DNA of 30,230 nt from CAZCQP01 sp964500895 (GCA_964500895.1 CAZCQP010000034.1:1-30230); one strand, 5' to 3'; shown: positions 7,896-15,649, counted from the stretch's first letter. The notes: a model not told the origin generated them from the sequence alone. Program-made: numbers and translations.

Positions 7896-10361
7896 ATGAG
7901 AAGATTAACGGCAGCCATTGCTGCGCTTTGTATTGTTTTTGCCGGTTGCAGCAGCATCTCCGCCCTGCAGCCGAAACCCACTCCCACCCCTTCCCTTCCC
8001 GCCCAAACACCAACAGCACAAGCCCAGCCGGAAGCCGTGCCAGCCGTCAAGCTGGGGGACGAAGTGCCCGTTTCCCGGGCGTTGGTGGCCAAAATGCTGT
8101 CCGCCGCCTTCATGGACCTGATTGCCATGGACGGCCTAAACTGGGACATTCCTTTTGGGGATGTGCAGAAGGAAGCCTGGTACGGCAAATATGTAAACGC
8201 CGCTTTTGTAAACGGCTTCATGGCTGGCAGTGACGGCCAGTTCTTGCCGGACAAGCCCATCACCCTGTCCCAAGCCCAGGTGCTGATGGACAACCTAAAC
8301 CCCAACAACACCCAAAAGCTTAAAATTGACGATAACAACAAGGACAAGCCCATTTCCTATGCCCTGTGGGTAAGCCTTTTTAAAAAATGTTTGGAAGAAA
8401 TGGCCGGGGGCAAGTCTCTAAAAGAAGCCTACAACATGGACGAGCGTGTGTTTGTGGTGTTGGCCACCCCAGACAACAACAGCGCCCTTCCCCCTTTCCA
8501 CATGATGACAGACAAAGGCCCCTTCACCTACGCCGGGCTAAACATGGCCCCCTACATCGACAAAGCGGTGCGGGTGCTGGTGAAAGACGGGGACGTAGTG
8601 GCCGTGTTGGCGCTGGAAAGTGAGACCCCCACCATTTACAACGCTTATGTGGTGGAAAGTGGCAACGGCCATGTGACCATCTTTTCCGGGGGTGCCCAAC
8701 GCACCTATAAAAGCAGTGGCAGCCTGCCAAAGGATGCGGGTAAAATTTGCGATATCACCATTTCCGGGGAAATAGCTACCGGCCTTAACTTTTTCGAGGA
8801 AAAAACCAACGGGGTGGTGAAACGCACGGCACCCGCTGAAATTGAGTTTGACAACCGGGTGATTCCCATTGGGGAAAACTTTAAAATCTATTCCATCGCC
8901 GGTGAAAAGGTGAAGTGGAAAAACCTTTCAGACATTACCGTGGGGCAGAATTTGGGCTATTTCGTATTAAAAGACGGCAAAGCCGCCGCTTGTGTGTTAA
9001 CCCAAAAACCCAAATGCAATCAAATACGGGTGGCCATTGGCACCACTGGCTATGCCGGGCTTATTCACGACAAAGCCGCCTTTACTTCTAACGGTACATT
9101 CACCGTCACCGCCTCGGGACAATCCACCACCTACAACCCGGGCCAGACGTTTGCCGTTACCAAAGAATTGTTTGCCAACAACCGGCGTGTAACCATCGCC
9201 CCCGTGGATGCCAATGGCACACTGCAAATTTTATCCATCACCCGGGCATGGGCCGGAAACGCCAACCCCTCTTACCGGGGTGTGATGGAGGTTTCCCCGT
9301 CCGGTAACGGCTACGTCATTGTAAACGAAGTGGACATGGAGCAGTATTTATACAGCGTGGTGCCCAGCGAAATGCCCTCTGGCTATGGGGTGGAGGCCTC
9401 TAAAGTGCAGGCGGTCACCGCCAGAAGCTATGCAGTAAGCCAGCTTTGGGCCAACCGTTACCACAACTACGGGGCCAATGTGGATGACTCTGTCAGCAGC
9501 CAAGTGTACAACAACATTCCTGAAAACGACACCTCCATTCAAGCAGTCAACGCCACCAAAGGGCAGTGTTTAACTTTTAACGGCAACCCGGTAACCACCA
9601 ACTTCTTTTCCACCTCTTGCGGCATGACCGCCAATAGCGGCGAAGTTTGGGGAGACAGCATCACCAAGCAGTTCCCCACCCTTTCCCAGCCCTATATGCA
9701 GGCCATCAAACAGCACAACGGCCCGGATTACGGGGATTTACGGCTAGAAGACAATGCGGCGGCATTCTTTAAAGCCACAAACATTCAGGGTTTTGATAGC
9801 ACATTTGCTTGGTTCCGCTGGAAAACGGAAATGACGGCGGCGGAAATTGGGGCATCCATTAACAAGCACATTGGCAGCCGGTTCAACACCAACCCGCCCT
9901 ATATTAAAACATTGGGGGCGGACGGGGTATTCAGAAGCACACCCATTGACACCATTGGCGACCTGCTGGACTTGCAGGTGGTGAAACGGGGCGAAGGAGG
10001 CAACATTATGGTGATGCAGGCCACCGGCACCCAAGCCACCGTGCAAATTATTACAGAATACAACGTGCGGGCACTCATCCGCCCCACCCAATACGTAAGC
10101 GGCGGCAAACCCATTGCCACGACCTTAAAAGACGGCTCTGTGCAAGAAAACTACAGCCTCATGCCCAGCGCCTTTTACACCATGGACAAAACCTACGACA
10201 ACAACGGCAAGCTTGTGAAAGTGGCCTTTACCGGGGGCGGCAATGGCCACGGTGTGGGCATGAGCCAAAACGGGGTGAAGGGCATGATAGATTCCGGCAA
10301 AACCTTTGATGCCATTTTGCTGCATTATTATCCCGGTACTGAAATTAAAACCATTGAATAA
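7896..10361 (+). CDS. Lipoprotein with SLH-like and SpoIID/LytB domains
   Basis: 821 residues from ATG 7896, chosen because it opens a lipoprotein signal peptide with lipobox FAGC (C18). The upstream in-frame TTG would add a polar leader and hide the signal. After a Pro/Thr-rich linker, about residues 56-135 resemble an S-layer homology repeat (FGDV...WYGKYVNAAFVNGF...FLPDKPITLSQAQ). A long central region of about 300 residues is not assignable by eye. The C-terminal part (about 455-821) is a SpoIID domain: the catalytic-type Glu is E492 in VVPSEMP, followed by STSCGMTANSGEVWG and GNGHGVGMSQNG. SpoIID enzymes are peptidoglycan lytic transglycosylases, best known from engulfment. Whether this copy acts in sporulation or general wall turnover is unknown. 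Confidence 0.85.
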   Translation: MRRLTAAIAALCIVFAGCSSISALQPKPTPTPSLPAQTPTAQAQPEAVPAVKLGDEVPVSRALVAKMLSAAFMDLIAMDGLNWDIPFGDVQKEAWYGKYVNAAFVNGFMAGSDGQFLPDKPITLSQAQVLMDNLNPNNTQKLKIDDNNKDKPISYALWVSLFKKCLEEMAGGKSLKEAYNMDERVFVVLATPDNNSALPPFHMMTDKGPFTYAGLNMAPYIDKAVRVLVKDGDVVAVLALESETPTIYNAYVVESGNGHVTIFSGGAQRTYKSSGSLPKDAGKICDITISGEIATGLNFFEEKTNGVVKRTAPAEIEFDNRVIPIGENFKIYSIAGEKVKWKNLSDITVGQNLGYFVLKDGKAAACVLTQKPKCNQIRVAIGTTGYAGLIHDKAAFTSNGTFTVTASGQSTTYNPGQTFAVTKELFANNRRVTIAPVDANGTLQILSITRAWAGNANPSYRGVMEVSPSGNGYVIVNEVDMEQYLYSVVPSEMPSGYGVEASKVQAVTARSYAVSQLWANRYHNYGANVDDSVSSQVYNNIPENDTSIQAVNATKGQCLTFNGNPVTTNFFSTSCGMTANSGEVWGDSITKQFPTLSQPYMQAIKQHNGPDYGDLRLEDNAAAFFKATNIQGFDSTFAWFRWKTEMTAAEIGASINKHIGSRFNTNPPYIKTLGADGVFRSTPIDTIGDLLDLQVVKRGEGGNIMVMQATGTQATVQIITEYNVRALIRPTQYVSGGKPIATTLKDGSVQENYSLMPSAFYTMDKTYDNNGKLVKVAFTGGGNGHGVGMSQNGVKGMIDSGKTFDAILLHYYPGTEIKTIE

Positions 10362-10390
10362 GCCATAAAAATTTCACACATAATAGCCAC

Positions 10391-10780
10391 ATGCTGATTC
10401 GATTTTTAATTTATGGACTGTTCGGCTGGTGTATAGAAATTGTGTGGACAGGTCTTGCTTCTTTTTTGAACAAAGACTACCGCCTAATGGCCAACACTTC
10501 CATTTGGATGTTTTTTATATACGGCCTGGCCGTGTGCCTAGAGCCTGTGTGTCGCATATTAAGCAGTTATCCGGTTTTCATAAGAGGAGGGGTTTATGTA
10601 CTGTGCATTTTCAGCATTGAATATTTAACCGGCTACTTGCTTAAAAAAATTAATATTTGTCCCTGGGATTACAGCAAAAGCAGATACAGCATCAAGGGGC
10701 TTATCCGGCTGGACTATGCTCCGGCCTGGTTTATGGCAGGGCTTTTGTTTGAACGCATTTACTTTTTGGCTTCCCGCTAA
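10391..10780 (+). CDS. Small integral membrane protein, CmpB-type putative ABC transporter permease (PF06541)
   Basis: 129 residues with about four hydrophobic segments. The conserved framework of the CmpB-like family is visible: LIYGLFGWCIEIVWTGL, TSIWMFFIYGLAVCLEP, a central RGGVYVLCIFSIEYLTG, then PWDYS and GLIRLDYAPAW. The family is annotated as a putative ABC permease, but no ATPase or substrate is known, and none is encoded nearby. No good Shine-Dalgarno precedes ATG 10391, so translation may be weak or coupled to the upstream gene 29 bases away. A structured intergenic repeat begins about 17 bases after its stop. Confidence 0.75.
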   Translation: MLIRFLIYGLFGWCIEIVWTGLASFLNKDYRLMANTSIWMFFIYGLAVCLEPVCRILSSYPVFIRGGVYVLCIFSIEYLTGYLLKKINICPWDYSKSRYSIKGLIRLDYAPAWFMAGLLFERIYFLASR

Positions 10781-10796
10781 CAAAGGCTTAAAAACC

Positions 10797-10947
10797 CCCT
10801 CGGGGCTTTGCCCCGAACCCCAACCGCTTTTTGAAAAAAGCGGTGCAAAAACTTTTACAGAAATGCCGCTTTTGCGGCATTTCAAATAGAAAGCTTTTTG
10901 AAGGGTATTGGGAAACTTTTTCCCGAAAAAGTTTCCCAAGGTCTTTA
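10797..10947 (+). repeat. Four-hairpin intergenic repeat, copy A
   Basis: About 150 bases built of four consecutive inverted repeats. H1: TCGGGGC/GCCCCGA (10800-10806/10810-10816). H2: an imperfect CCGCTTT/AAAGCGG palindrome (10824-10843). H3: AAATGCCGC/GCGGCATTT with loop TTTT (10861-10869/10874-10882). H4: a 14-bp stem TTGGGAAACTTTTT/AAAAAGTTTCCCAA with loop CCCG (10908-10921/10926-10939), followed by GGTCTTTA. A homologous copy lies at 15461-15614 in the same orientation. Stem differences between copies are compensated on both arms. It directly follows a stop codon and may act as a terminator or a mobile REP/MITE-like element. Confidence 0.8.
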
Positions 10948-10955
10948 TAGACGGC

Positions 10956-10984
10956 TTGACAAAGGGGCATACAACTTGTAACAT
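10956..10984 (+). promoter_or_regulatory. Candidate sigma-A promoter for the 11045-13298 cluster
   Basis: Consensus -35 TTGACA at 10956-10961, an exact 17-base spacer, and -10 TAACAT at 10979-10984 (4 of 6 matches), directly downstream of intergenic repeat copy A. It is 60 bases before the first start codon of the cluster. Confidence 0.55.
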
Positions 10985-11044
10985 GAACTCAAGTGAAATA
11001 ATGTCAAATATTAGAATTTTACAAGAATATGAGTGAGTGATAGC

Positions 11045-11374
11045 ATGTTGTATTTTTATCCCCGGCTGTATGTGGGCGACAAGGTCAAAAATGCCACGGA
11101 AATTGTGGACAGGCTAAACGCCGGTTCCGCAGTTTACGGCATTTTTGTCCTTTGCGTGGCCCCCGGCCAACGGCAGCTTTTAGAAATATTCCACTCCACC
11201 CAGCTTTTCGGCGGGCTGTTCGGGCAAAAACCCTACACCATTGTGGGCATTGCAGACGGCTACGAAGAAGCCCGGCAGTTGTTCGTGCGCATCTTACAGG
11301 AATACATACATGCGGGCGGCAAACTGCAACGGTTTGGGGCCCATTTTTGCACAGGTTGGGAGGTTCGGCCATGA
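11045..11374 (+). CDS. Small protein of unknown function
   Basis: I do not recognise this 109-residue protein (MLYFYPRLYVGDKV...). It has no signal peptide and no membrane helix; one mildly hydrophobic stretch (GIFVLCVAP) looks like a buried beta strand. Two starts compete, GTG 11033 and ATG 11045. Neither has a strong Shine-Dalgarno, and I prefer the ATG. Its stop overlaps the ATG of the following membrane protein gene (ATGA at 11371-11374), so it is probably translated with that cluster. The overlap and steady coding character support a real gene. Confidence 0.6.
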   Translation: MLYFYPRLYVGDKVKNATEIVDRLNAGSAVYGIFVLCVAPGQRQLLEIFHSTQLFGGLFGQKPYTIVGIADGYEEARQLFVRILQEYIHAGGKLQRFGAHFCTGWEVRP

Positions 11375-12054
11375 AGGGACTAAAAATTACTTTGGGTGTC
11401 TTCCATGCCTGTTGCATCGTGTTGATCTGCCTGATGACAGCCATTGCCCTGCCCACCTTCAACCTGTCTTTTTACCGCTACGAGTACGCCAAAAACAACG
11501 TAGCCGCCCACATCGGCATCCAGGAAGATGCGCTGATGGATGTGACTGACCACTTGTTAAGATACACCCGAGGTTATGAAGACAACCTGGACGTAACCGC
11601 AGAAGTGCAAGGGGTTTCCCGCCCCTTCTTCAACGACAAAGAAAAGGCCCATATGGTGGACGTACGGGGTTTGTTTGCCTTGGGCTTTTGGTTAAGAAAT
11701 GGGGCCCTCATTGGGTTCATCCTTTCTGCCGCCTTTATGGCTAGGATCAAAATGAACCCGGGTAAAACCAACCTGTGGACCATTGGGGTTTTGCTTGGGG
11801 CTACCGGTGTTTTGGTGCTGTTGTGCGCAATGAACTTCGACCGTGCCTTCACCATGTTCCACCAGCTGTTTTTCACCAACGACTTGTGGATGCTGAACCC
11901 GGATACAGACCTGCTTCTAAACATGGTTCCCCTGCCATTTTTTATGGACATTGCAGCGTTGGTGGCCGGTTTGTTTGTGGCCATGCTGGCAGCAGTGGCC
12001 GGGCTTTCCTTCTGGGCCATAAAGCGTTATCCCGCTCAAGGGGGGAAACCATGA
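11371..12054 (+). CDS. TIGR01906 / DUF1461 family integral membrane protein
   Basis: 227 residues from the ATG at 11371, which overlaps the preceding stop. Longer in-frame extensions run through the upstream gene and are not credible. A first membrane helix (about 5-28) is followed by an extracytoplasmic section carrying the family signature FYRYEYAKNNVAAHIGIQEDALMDVTDHLLRY and later FFNDKEKAHMVDVRGLF. Three more hydrophobic segments follow (near 110-130, 140-157 and 195-220). The family is widespread in Firmicutes with no known function. The stop overlaps the next ATG (12051-12054), indicating translational coupling. Confidence 0.8.
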   Translation: MKGLKITLGVFHACCIVLICLMTAIALPTFNLSFYRYEYAKNNVAAHIGIQEDALMDVTDHLLRYTRGYEDNLDVTAEVQGVSRPFFNDKEKAHMVDVRGLFALGFWLRNGALIGFILSAAFMARIKMNPGKTNLWTIGVLLGATGVLVLLCAMNFDRAFTMFHQLFFTNDLWMLNPDTDLLLNMVPLPFFMDIAALVAGLFVAMLAAVAGLSFWAIKRYPAQGGKP

Positions 12055-12827
12055 CTTTTTTGCTGACCCTTTTAACAGTTTTAAAGGTGCTGGCATTGGT
12101 TTTGCTGGGGCTGGTTGCTTTTGTACTGTTTTTGGTTCTGCTTGTTTTGCTGGTGCCCATCCGTTACCGCTTGGTGGCACACTTAGGCGGCAAAGACTTC
12201 ACCAGTTCTGGTAAAATTTCATGGCTTTTCAAAGTGGTGCAACTGGAGTATAATGTGAGCAAAGCACAGAACAGCTATCGTTTACGGGTGTTGTTTTTTA
12301 CACTTTTTCCAAAGAAACCGAAGAAAAATAAAAAAACCGTTGTTCAAACCGCTAAGGCAGCCACAACAGGCCAACCCACAGCAGCACCTAAACAGACAGC
12401 TTCTGTCACACCGGATATTGCACAAACCGATGATGCACCAAAAGAAAAACGGACAGGCCTTTTTAAAAAGCTTTTAAATTTACCCAGACAGGCAGCCGAA
12501 GCCGTTAAAGACTATGAAATTAAAGAGATTGTCAACCTAAGCATTGAACTGCTTAAAAAGCTGTACCGCCCATTAAAACCCAAAATTATCAACATATCTG
12601 GCACCGTGGGGCTTGGTAGCCCCTACAACACCGGTTTATTGTTGGGCACCATCGCCACCCTGAACGCCTTTTTGCAGTTGCATTTGTCCCTCACCGGCGA
12701 TTTTGAAAACAGTGTGATGGACGTGCGGGCCCTGGTTGCGGGCCGCATCACCCTTGGCCGCATATTGTGGCCCATCATCACATTCATTACAGCAAAGCCC
12801 ATTTGGAGGCTGATTAGAAACCGTTAA
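12051..12827 (+). CDS. DUF2953 (YtfI-like) protein
   Basis: 258 residues. A very hydrophobic N-terminal segment (about 3-36) anchors the protein. A soluble region with a Lys- and Ala/Thr-rich linker (about 82-145) follows, then a C-terminal domain containing NISGTVGLGSPYNTGLLLGTIATLNAFL, the DUF2953 signature. In Bacillus and many Clostridia the DUF2953 gene (ytfI) lies directly before gerW (ytfJ), as here. This suggests a shared role in spore or envelope biology, but the biochemistry is unknown. AAGGGGGG just upstream supports ATG 12051, which overlaps the previous stop. Confidence 0.8.
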   Translation: MTFLLTLLTVLKVLALVLLGLVAFVLFLVLLVLLVPIRYRLVAHLGGKDFTSSGKISWLFKVVQLEYNVSKAQNSYRLRVLFFTLFPKKPKKNKKTVVQTAKAATTGQPTAAPKQTASVTPDIAQTDDAPKEKRTGLFKKLLNLPRQAAEAVKDYEIKEIVNLSIELLKKLYRPLKPKIINISGTVGLGSPYNTGLLLGTIATLNAFLQLHLSLTGDFENSVMDVRALVAGRITLGRILWPIITFITAKPIWRLIRNR

Positions 12828-12858
12828 ATGAGAACCGTTAAATGAGAAACCGTTAACC
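12816..12858 (+). repeat. Three tandem 14-15-bp repeats covering the DUF2953 stop codon
   Basis: Units AGAAACCGTTAAATG (12816-12830), AGAACCGTTAAATG (12831-12844) and AGAAACCGTTAACC (12845-12858) are adjacent and nearly identical. The first contains the TAA stop of the DUF2953 gene. The array ends two bases before the AGGAGG (12861-12866) of gerW. It looks like a recent slippage duplication. Confidence 0.8.
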
Positions 12859-12872
12859 CAAGGAGGATTACC

Positions 12873-13298
12873 ATGAGCGAAAACTTTAACAGCAACGTAA
12901 ACGCATTGTTCAACAAAATGGAAGGATTCATTTCTACCAAAACTGTGGTGGGGGAACCGGTGCAAGTTGGGGATATTATTTTACTGCCCTTAATTGACGT
13001 GAATTTTGGCATGGGCGTCGGTGCCATGGACAGCGACCAAAAAGAAACGGATAAAAACAAAAAGGAAATTGGCGGCGGGGGTATTGGCGCTAAAATTTCA
13101 CCTTCTGCCGTAGTGGTCATTAACGGCGGCAACATACAGCTGGTGAACGTGAAAAACCAAGACAGCTTGAACAAACTGATTGACATGGTGCCCGGGGTGT
13201 TGTCTAAGTTTAATTTTGGCAAAAAAGACAAGCAATCCGACGCTAACATGGATATTGAAAACGATTTACCAGAAGTTGGGGGCACAACTGCAGAATGA
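12873..13298 (+). CDS. gerW: GerW (YtfJ) family spore protein
   Basis: 141 residues, soluble. Family features include the N-terminal helix (SNVNALFNKMEGFISTKTVVGEPVQVGDIILLPLIDVNFGMGVG), the Gly-rich segment IGGGGIGAKISPSAVVVING and a hydrophobic C-terminal helix DKLIDMVPGVL-like before an acidic tail. In Bacillus subtilis GerW is a forespore protein needed for germination with some nutrients. The pairing with DUF2953 matches the usual neighbourhood. Strong AGGAGG at 12861-12866. It indicates an endospore-forming lineage. Confidence 0.88.
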   Translation: MSENFNSNVNALFNKMEGFISTKTVVGEPVQVGDIILLPLIDVNFGMGVGAMDSDQKETDKNKKEIGGGGIGAKISPSAVVVINGGNIQLVNVKNQDSLNKLIDMVPGVLSKFNFGKKDKQSDANMDIENDLPEVGGTTAE

Positions 13299-13467
13299 GT
13301 TGTGAATGTAAACAAAAAATTTCCAAAAATAATAATTTTTTTATAACACGACCATCCATTTATATGGTACATTTAATGTGAAGAACGTGCCTAAAAGGAT
13401 GTACAGGGCATTGTTTAAAAAATGTCAAACTATTTTTTAATCTATTTTAAAGAGGGAGAGGTCAATT
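13299..13467 (+). promoter_or_regulatory. AT-rich leader before the methyltransferase pair
   Basis: 169 bases between gerW and the HCY methyltransferase gene. The region is strongly AT-rich. A weak -35-like TTGTTT (13411-13416) and -10-like TTTAAT (13436-13441) are 19 bases apart, and no promoter is convincing. I see no fold or conserved core that I can match to the SAM, cobalamin or THF riboswitches. A good Shine-Dalgarno (GAGGGAGAGG) sits at 13451-13460. Confidence 0.3.
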
Positions 13468-14355
13468 ATGTCCAGAGGAAAAATTGTAGACGCAGTAAAG
13501 AGCGGTAAAGTGCTGGTATCAGACGGTGCATGGGGCACTTTCTTGCACAAAAAAGGCCTGAAACCCGGTGAATGCCCTGAATTATGGTGCCTTGACCGTT
13601 TCGACGACGTGGTGGACATTGCAAAAAGCTACATTGATGCCGGTGCGGACATGGTGGAAGGGAACTGCTTCGGCGGCACCTGCTACAAATTGGAGCATTA
13701 CGGCCTTGCAGACAAAGTAGCCGAAATTAACGAAGCCGCTGCAAAAGCTTCCAGAAAAGCAGCAGGCGAGGACAAATGGATTATTCCCTCCGTTGGCCCT
13801 ACTGGCAAAATGCTGGTAACTGAAGAAGTGACCGAAGAAGATTTGTACAATTGCTTCAAAGAGCAAGTGGTTGCCCTTGAAAAAGGCGGCGCAGATGCTG
13901 TGTGCATCGAAACCATGAGCGACATTGGCGAAGCTGTTTGCGCCATTAAAGCCGCTAAGGAAAACACCAACCTGGAAGTTATTTGCACCTTCACCTTTGA
14001 AATGACCAAACGTGGCGACTACAGAAGCATGATGGGCGTTACCCCGGCAGCTGCTGCCAAAGCTATCATCGAAGCTGGCGCAGACATTATGGGCACTAAC
14101 TGCGGCAACGGCATTGAACGTATGATTGAAATTGTTAAAGAAATGCGTGCAGTAGACCCAGAAATGCCTATCCTTGTACACGCAAACGCAGGCTTACCAC
14201 AAAACATTGACGGCGTAGACGTATTCCCAGAAACACCGGAAGACATGGCTGCTCAAGTGGGCGAACTGGTGAAAGCCGGTGCCAACATTGTAGGCGGCTG
14301 CTGTGGCTCCACCCCGGCACACATCAAAGCCATGAAAGAAGCGCTTTCCAAGTAA
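13468..14355 (+). CDS. Stand-alone homocysteine S-methyltransferase (HCY) domain protein
   Basis: 295 residues forming one HCY (Pfam S-methyl_trans) barrel, like the N-terminal module of cobalamin-dependent MetH or betaine-homocysteine methyltransferase. The three zinc/thiol-binding cysteines are present: C212 in MGTNCGNG and C278-C279 in VGGCCGSTPAH. No folate-binding, cobalamin-binding or reactivation domain is attached, so it must work with a partner corrinoid protein or a small-molecule methyl donor. It lies 37 bases before a MetE/UroD-fold methyltransferase and upstream of the CODH/ACS genes. All seven arginine codons are AGA or CGT, unlike the CGG-rich genes upstream, which suggests high expression. 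The donor and direction of transfer are unknown. Confidence 0.85.
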   Translation: MSRGKIVDAVKSGKVLVSDGAWGTFLHKKGLKPGECPELWCLDRFDDVVDIAKSYIDAGADMVEGNCFGGTCYKLEHYGLADKVAEINEAAAKASRKAAGEDKWIIPSVGPTGKMLVTEEVTEEDLYNCFKEQVVALEKGGADAVCIETMSDIGEAVCAIKAAKENTNLEVICTFTFEMTKRGDYRSMMGVTPAAAAKAIIEAGADIMGTNCGNGIERMIEIVKEMRAVDPEMPILVHANAGLPQNIDGVDVFPETPEDMAAQVGELVKAGANIVGGCCGSTPAHIKAMKEALSK

Positions 14356-14392
14356 TTTTTACATAACCCTATATTAAATGGAGGTATGATGA

Positions 14393-15457
14393 ATGGAAAC
14401 AAAATTTCTTGCAACAGCCATCGGCAGTATGCCATTCGAGGATGCCAAATATGCCGTAGAAGTGTCCTTATCCAAACTTAAAAACGCTCCCATCTGGCCA
14501 CAGCTGCCTCAACTGGGCGTGACCGAACAAATGGAAGTTCAATACAGTGAAGGAATGCCTTGTGCCGTTGTAGACTACGAAAAAAGCAGACTGTACTTTG
14601 ACACTTCTGTAGACTACTCTGAATCTTTTGCAGAGTTTTATGAAAACTACATGGCTGCTGTTGAATCCGAAGACGGCGACTTCTCCTCCATGGCCATTTC
14701 CGACAAGTTCTCCAAAGGCCTTTACGCTTTGGAAGACGCTTTGAAAGCCAAAGGCGGCGAAAAACTGCCTTTTGTGAAAGTGCAAGCTACCGGCCCATGC
14801 AGCTTTGCATTAACCGTTGTGGATGAAAACAAAAGAGCCATGTTCTACAACGAAGAATTTAAAGATGTTATCACCAAGGCACTGGGTATGAAATGCCGTT
14901 GGCAAATCAAGAAATTCCGTCCTTATGCTGAAAACGTGATTTGCTTCGTAGACGAACCTATCCTTTCTGCATTCGGCAGCTCTACATACGTTTCCGTGAA
15001 GCGGGACGACGTGGTGGCCACTTTGAAAGAAGTTATTGACGCTGTTCACGATGAAAACGCTTTGGCGGGCGTACACTGCTGTGGTAACACTGAATGGAGC
15101 ATTCTCATTGATGCCGGCACAGACATCATCAACTTTGACGCTTTTGCATACGCTTACACCATCAACATGTACGCAGACCAAATGAAAGCACACCTTGAAA
15201 AAGGCGGCATTCTGGCTTGGGGCGTGGTGCCAACCTCCAAAATTATTCAAGAGCAAACCGTGGAAACACTGGAAGCGCAATTGGAAAAAGGTATGGATGA
15301 ACTGGCTGCCACCGGCATTGACAAAGACTTAATCACCCGTCAAGCCATCATCACCCCATCTTGCGGTACCGGTTCCTTAGATGCAGCCGACGCTGAAAGA
15401 GTGTTTGACCTGTTGGCACAATTGTCCGAAAGAATGAAAGCCAAATACGGCTTCTAA
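14393..15457 (+). CDS. MetE/UroD-fold zinc methyltransferase, core methionine synthase-like (MesB-type candidate)
   Basis: 354-residue single-domain protein. Metal-binding residues are visible: H228-x-C230 in GVHCCGNTEW and C324 in TPSCGTGSL, the H-x-C...C arrangement of MetE and of corrinoid:thiol methyltransferases. It lacks the N-terminal folate-related half of MetE. Published work describes folate-independent 'core' methionine synthases; the MesB family occurs in anaerobes with the Wood-Ljungdahl pathway and is thought to take methyl from the corrinoid iron-sulfur protein. Its place beside acsA-B-D-C fits that role, but I infer this from memory of the motifs and from context. A MtaA/MtbA-like methyltransferase is the alternative. 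GGAGG precedes the ATG. Confidence 0.72.
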   Translation: METKFLATAIGSMPFEDAKYAVEVSLSKLKNAPIWPQLPQLGVTEQMEVQYSEGMPCAVVDYEKSRLYFDTSVDYSESFAEFYENYMAAVESEDGDFSSMAISDKFSKGLYALEDALKAKGGEKLPFVKVQATGPCSFALTVVDENKRAMFYNEEFKDVITKALGMKCRWQIKKFRPYAENVICFVDEPILSAFGSSTYVSVKRDDVVATLKEVIDAVHDENALAGVHCCGNTEWSILIDAGTDIINFDAFAYAYTINMYADQMKAHLEKGGILAWGVVPTSKIIQEQTVETLEAQLEKGMDELAATGIDKDLITRQAIITPSCGTGSLDAADAERVFDLLAQLSERMKAKYGF

Positions 15458-15460
15458 GAA

Positions 15461-15614
15461 CCTTGGGGCTTTCAGCCCCAAACCCCGACTTCTTTCTTGA
15501 AAGAAAGAAGCAAAGAACTTTTACCCAAATGCCGCTTTGCGGCATTTAAGCAAAAGCTTTTTGAGGGGTGTTGGGGAACTTTTTCCTGAAAAAGTTCCCC
15601 AAGGTCTTGCTTTA
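15461..15614 (+). repeat. Four-hairpin intergenic repeat, copy B
   Basis: Same design and orientation as the copy at 10797-10947. H1: TTGGGGCT/AGCCCCAA (15463-15470/15474-15481). H2: CTTCTTTCTT/AAGAAAGAAG (15489-15498/15501-15510). H3: AAATGCCGC/GCGGCATTT with loop TTT (15527-15535/15539-15547). H4: TTGGGGAACTTTTT/AAAAAGTTCCCCAA with loop CCTG (15571-15584/15589-15602), then AAGGTCTTGCTTTA. It begins three bases after the stop codon of the core methionine-synthase-like gene. It could separate that gene's transcript from the coo/acs genes. Confidence 0.8.
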
Positions 15615-15649
15615 ATAAGTACCTCATCTCTAGTTACGGAGTGATACCA

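Noticed and set aside
10797..10947. CRISPR array
   Set aside because: The repeats are different hairpins within one element, without equal-length spacers, and no cas genes are present.
13299..13467. SAM or other riboswitch before the methyltransferase pair
   Set aside because: The region is AT-rich, with no strong stems or known conserved boxes that I can identify.
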